Shown here in pieces: positions 7,102 to 8,633 of a stretch of DNA of 8,633 bases. Where the stretch lies: positions 1 to 8,633 of the forward strand of contig JBDTMC010000341.1 of the NCBI GenBank assembly GCA_039934475.1, written 5' to 3'. The notes beneath the pieces were generated by a model. The model was not told the origin of the DNA and did not search any database. It saw nothing but the letters and a program-made list of their open reading frames with translations. Every line of letters begins with the position of its first letter. The stretch's first letter is position 1. The translations under genes were made by a program, and so were the position numbers. Source of the DNA: JBDTMC01 sp039934475 (GTDB taxonomy: Bacteria; Acidobacteriota; Terriglobia; Bryobacterales; Bryobacteraceae).

Positions 7102-7296
7102 ATGGGAAAGCGAACGCAAAAGTTATTGGTCTACCTCGACCAGAACTTTCTCAGCGAGATGTCCAAGGCGGACATCAACGAAAATGTACGCCCGGAGTTC
7201 AAAGATATCTATGAACCCCTCCACGAGGATTCGACGATGCCCTCCACCCGCGGATCGCGTTCCTGGATGAGCCCGATCAGCGGGTCAAGTTATTAG
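7102..7296 (+). pseudogene. N-terminal piece of a split PIN-like gene
   Basis: This 64-codon frame begins M-G-K-R-T-Q-K-L-L-V-Y-L-D-Q-N-F-L-S. The hydrophobic strand followed by Y-L-D-x-N is the opening of PIN-type nuclease domains, with Asp13 as the first metal-binding acid. The reading looks like real protein up to about I-Y-E-P-L-H-E (residue 42, base 7227). Beyond that it turns into Ser/Pro/Arg-rich text and stops. The -1 frame continues with G-F-D-D-A-L-H-P-R-I-A-F-L-D, which leads without a stop into the ORF that starts at 7305. One missing G at 7227-7228 (GG where GGG would be needed) would restore a 373-residue protein. A larger out-of-frame deletion is also possible, because the usual second PIN strand and helix with a conserved Glu cannot be found after the junction. 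A TAGG upstream is a fair ribosome site. Confidence 0.6.
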
Positions 7297-7304
7297 ATGT
7301 AAGC

Positions 7305-8222
7305 GTGGATGCGCATCTGGAGAGGCAAAACTTCCGGCAGAGCAGGCATGTTACCGCCAAGAAATTGGAGGAGCTGCGTAAGGGATGCCTGCAACGCAAG
7401 GTCACCTATGATCAGCAACTGGAGATCGAGCGAGAAACACACCGGAAGCACTTCATCGGGTCGTATACCCAATTTGCGGGACCCGTTTCCGAAGAGAAAA
7501 GCAAGGAACTGAGGGCCTTCACGACGAGCGCCGATTTTGCGGCCATCCCGCTTCTGAAGATCGAGGCTCACCTCTTTGCTTCTATCCTGACGCGATACCC
7601 GAAGAGGCAGATCCAACCGGGCGACGGCACCGACATCGACGCGCTCAGCGCTTATGCGCCTTACATGGATGTGGTGTGCACGGACGCATTCATGGCCGAG
7701 CAGTTGCGCGGTTTCGCCAAGGAGTATGGCATCACGCTCTTCCACGGGAGGACCGACAGCCTGCGCGCGATGAAGACATTTCTTGAAGAGCATCTGAACG
7801 GCACAACACCGGTCCGGCGTCCCTCGATGACCGCCTTCGTCTTGCCGCCGAAGGAGCGAGACGATGAATCCTTCCAATTCTTCTATCAGCTTGGCGCCGC
7901 GCTCAGGGCGATGGGCCTGAACGAATATGGGGAGATCTATGCTTTTGACGACGGCGCTATGCCCAAGTATGAATTCCCCCAGGTGCCCGGAAAGCCGGTT
8001 CCCTTCTATGGGCTGCAGGACGTCACAAGCATCGCACTTCCCCACGGGGCAACCGAAGAGGAAATCCTGAACATCTGCCGCACACGCTGCCGGTCTGATC
8101 ATTTCGTTCTGATCGATGCGTACAAGGCGATTCCAGAGACCTTCATGCTTGGCGCCGCAATGTGCGCAGAGAGCAATGTGGCTTCCACGCACGGCTATCG
8201 CATTTTCAAGAAGAACGCCTGA
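7305..8222 (+). CDS. PIN-like domain protein, main body, with unassigned C-terminal region
   Basis: This is a 305-residue ORF opening at GTG 7305; no earlier usual start lies in its frame, which is open from 7215. It appears to be the continuation of the piece beginning at 7102. Residues 10-75 are charged and helical (E-R-E-T-H-R-K-H). Residues about 105-165 look like the second half of a PIN domain: D-G-T-D-I-D-A-L-S-A-Y-A-P-Y-M-D-V-V-C-T-D-x-F-M. Asp110, Asp112, Asp122 and Asp127 are candidate metal ligands, and Y-G-I-T-L-F is a likely last strand. Residues 172-305 form a separate region that I cannot assign; it contains F-Y-G-L-Q-D-V and H-F-V-L-I-D-A-Y-K-A-I-P-E-T-F. Without the 7102 piece the first catalytic Asp is missing, so the protein is probably inactive unless the frame is corrected. 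PIN proteins are RNases, often toxins. A convergent HigA-type gene lies 73 bp away. Confidence 0.75.
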   Translation: MDAHLERQNFRQSRHVTAKKLEELRKGCLQRKVTYDQQLEIERETHRKHFIGSYTQFAGPVSEEKSKELRAFTTSADFAAIPLLKIEAHLFASILTRYPKRQIQPGDGTDIDALSAYAPYMDVVCTDAFMAEQLRGFAKEYGITLFHGRTDSLRAMKTFLEEHLNGTTPVRRPSMTAFVLPPKERDDESFQFFYQLGAALRAMGLNEYGEIYAFDDGAMPKYEFPQVPGKPVPFYGLQDVTSIALPHGATEEEILNICRTRCRSDHFVLIDAYKAIPETFMLGAAMCAESNVASTHGYRIFKKNA

Positions 8223-8225
8223 GGG

Positions 8226-8246
8226 GCTTGGCTATTCAGGCCAAGC
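8226..8246. terminator. Perfect 7-bp hairpin after the PIN-like gene
   Basis: GCTTGGC (8226-8232) and GCCAAGC (8240-8246) are exact complements around the loop TATTCAG, starting 3 bp after the stop codon. No T-run follows on either strand, so it is not a classical intrinsic terminator. It could slow or end transcription between the two convergent genes, or protect a 3' end. Confidence 0.35.
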
Positions 8247-8295
8247 GAGGGTTAAGTCGGCCCCCTGACAGCCGCCAAACAACCCGCGGCGCAAC

Positions 8296-8633
8296 TCAGA
8301 TAAATAGGCCGACGCCGACATGGAAGAATTCAGCAATTTTCTTGGCCTGTTCTTTCGTCATGGAGCGCTTGCCTGCAAGGATCTCCGATACCCGGCTCTT
8401 GGAGCCGACCACATGCCATAGGTCCTTGGGAGCAAGTCCGCGCTGTTCCAATAGGAACGCCACCATCTCGTGCGGTTTGGACTTTTCCCGCGGCGGACCA
8501 ACCTCCGCCTCGTAACCGCGGATCAGGTTCGTGAGGAGGTCGAGGAGTTCACCCTCCTCGGGCGTCACGTTGCGCTCACCCTTTTCCATGAGCGATTCCA
8601 CCATGGCAAGTGCCCGGTCGTTCTCCTCTTCGG
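8296..8633 (-). CDS. HigA-type helix-turn-helix antitoxin (5'-partial)
   Basis: The frame is open to the right edge. Before the ATG at 8604 it reads E-E-E-N-D-R-A-L-A, which looks coding, so the true start is probably outside and about 111 residues are visible. It matches HigA/YgjM-type antitoxins (COG5499 kind): an acidic N-terminal part with T-P-E-E-G-E-L-L-D-L-L and L-I-R-G-Y-E, then an Xre-like helix-turn-helix of about 25 residues. In it, L-L-E-Q-R-G-L-A-P-K-D-L is followed by the recognition part G-S-K-S-R-V-S-E-I-L-A-G-K-R. The family neutralises HigB RNase toxins and represses its own operon. The higB partner usually lies upstream, which here would be beyond the right edge, so this pairing cannot be checked. 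An orphan Xre-type regulator is the alternative. The C-terminus, ending F-F-H-V-G-V-G-L-F-I, is intact. Confidence 0.85.
   Translation of the reverse strand, partial: EEENDRALAMVESLMEKGERNVTPEEGELLDLLTNLIRGYEAEVGPPREKSKPHEMVAFLLEQRGLAPKDLWHVVGSKSRVSEILAGKRSMTKEQAKKIAEFFHVGVGLFI

Noticed and set aside
7293..8192. Long minus-strand open frame (299 codons) across the PIN-like gene
   Set aside because: It is the antisense shadow of a GC-rich gene; the plus frame carries the PIN-type motifs and the upstream Y-L-D-Q-N piece, while this one shows no family pattern.

Overview
The window is an ordinary-looking, GC-rich bacterial chromosomal segment with closely packed genes on both strands. The secreted alpha/beta hydrolase, the large Asp-box (BNR) repeat protein and the single-pass protein with a duplicated outer domain would suit a soil Acidobacteriota-type genome. 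That placement is an impression from gene style only; no marker gene here proves it.

Layout, left half. A membrane protein with two tandem copies of an unrecognised ~100-residue domain runs in from the left edge (+). It is followed by a secreted alpha/beta hydrolase and a LysE/RhtB-type exporter 13 bp behind it (+). A SAM-dependent methyltransferase (-) converges on the exporter. It is divergent from a 727-residue protein with eleven Asp boxes (+). The short gap between these two divergent genes holds a perfect 12-bp inverted repeat (3431-3461), the clearest regulatory site in the window.

Layout, right half. A minus-strand cluster holds, in transcription order, a coding-like fragment without a normal start, a two-CBS-domain protein, and a 54-residue charged, proline-rich protein. 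About 430 bp with no convincing gene follows, then tRNA-Glu(CTC) with a consensus -10 box. Next comes a PIN-like gene that is split by a frame change near its 5' end. A HigA-type helix-turn-helix antitoxin gene (-) runs off the right edge. A damaged PIN-like gene and an antitoxin beside a tRNA suggest a small accessory (toxin/defence-like) patch, but no integrase, attachment repeat or CRISPR is visible.

No clearly new multi-gene system is evident. The points most worth following are the palindromic operator, the duplicated-domain membrane protein, the broken PIN-like gene with its unassigned C-terminal region, and the CBS cluster with its small partner protein.
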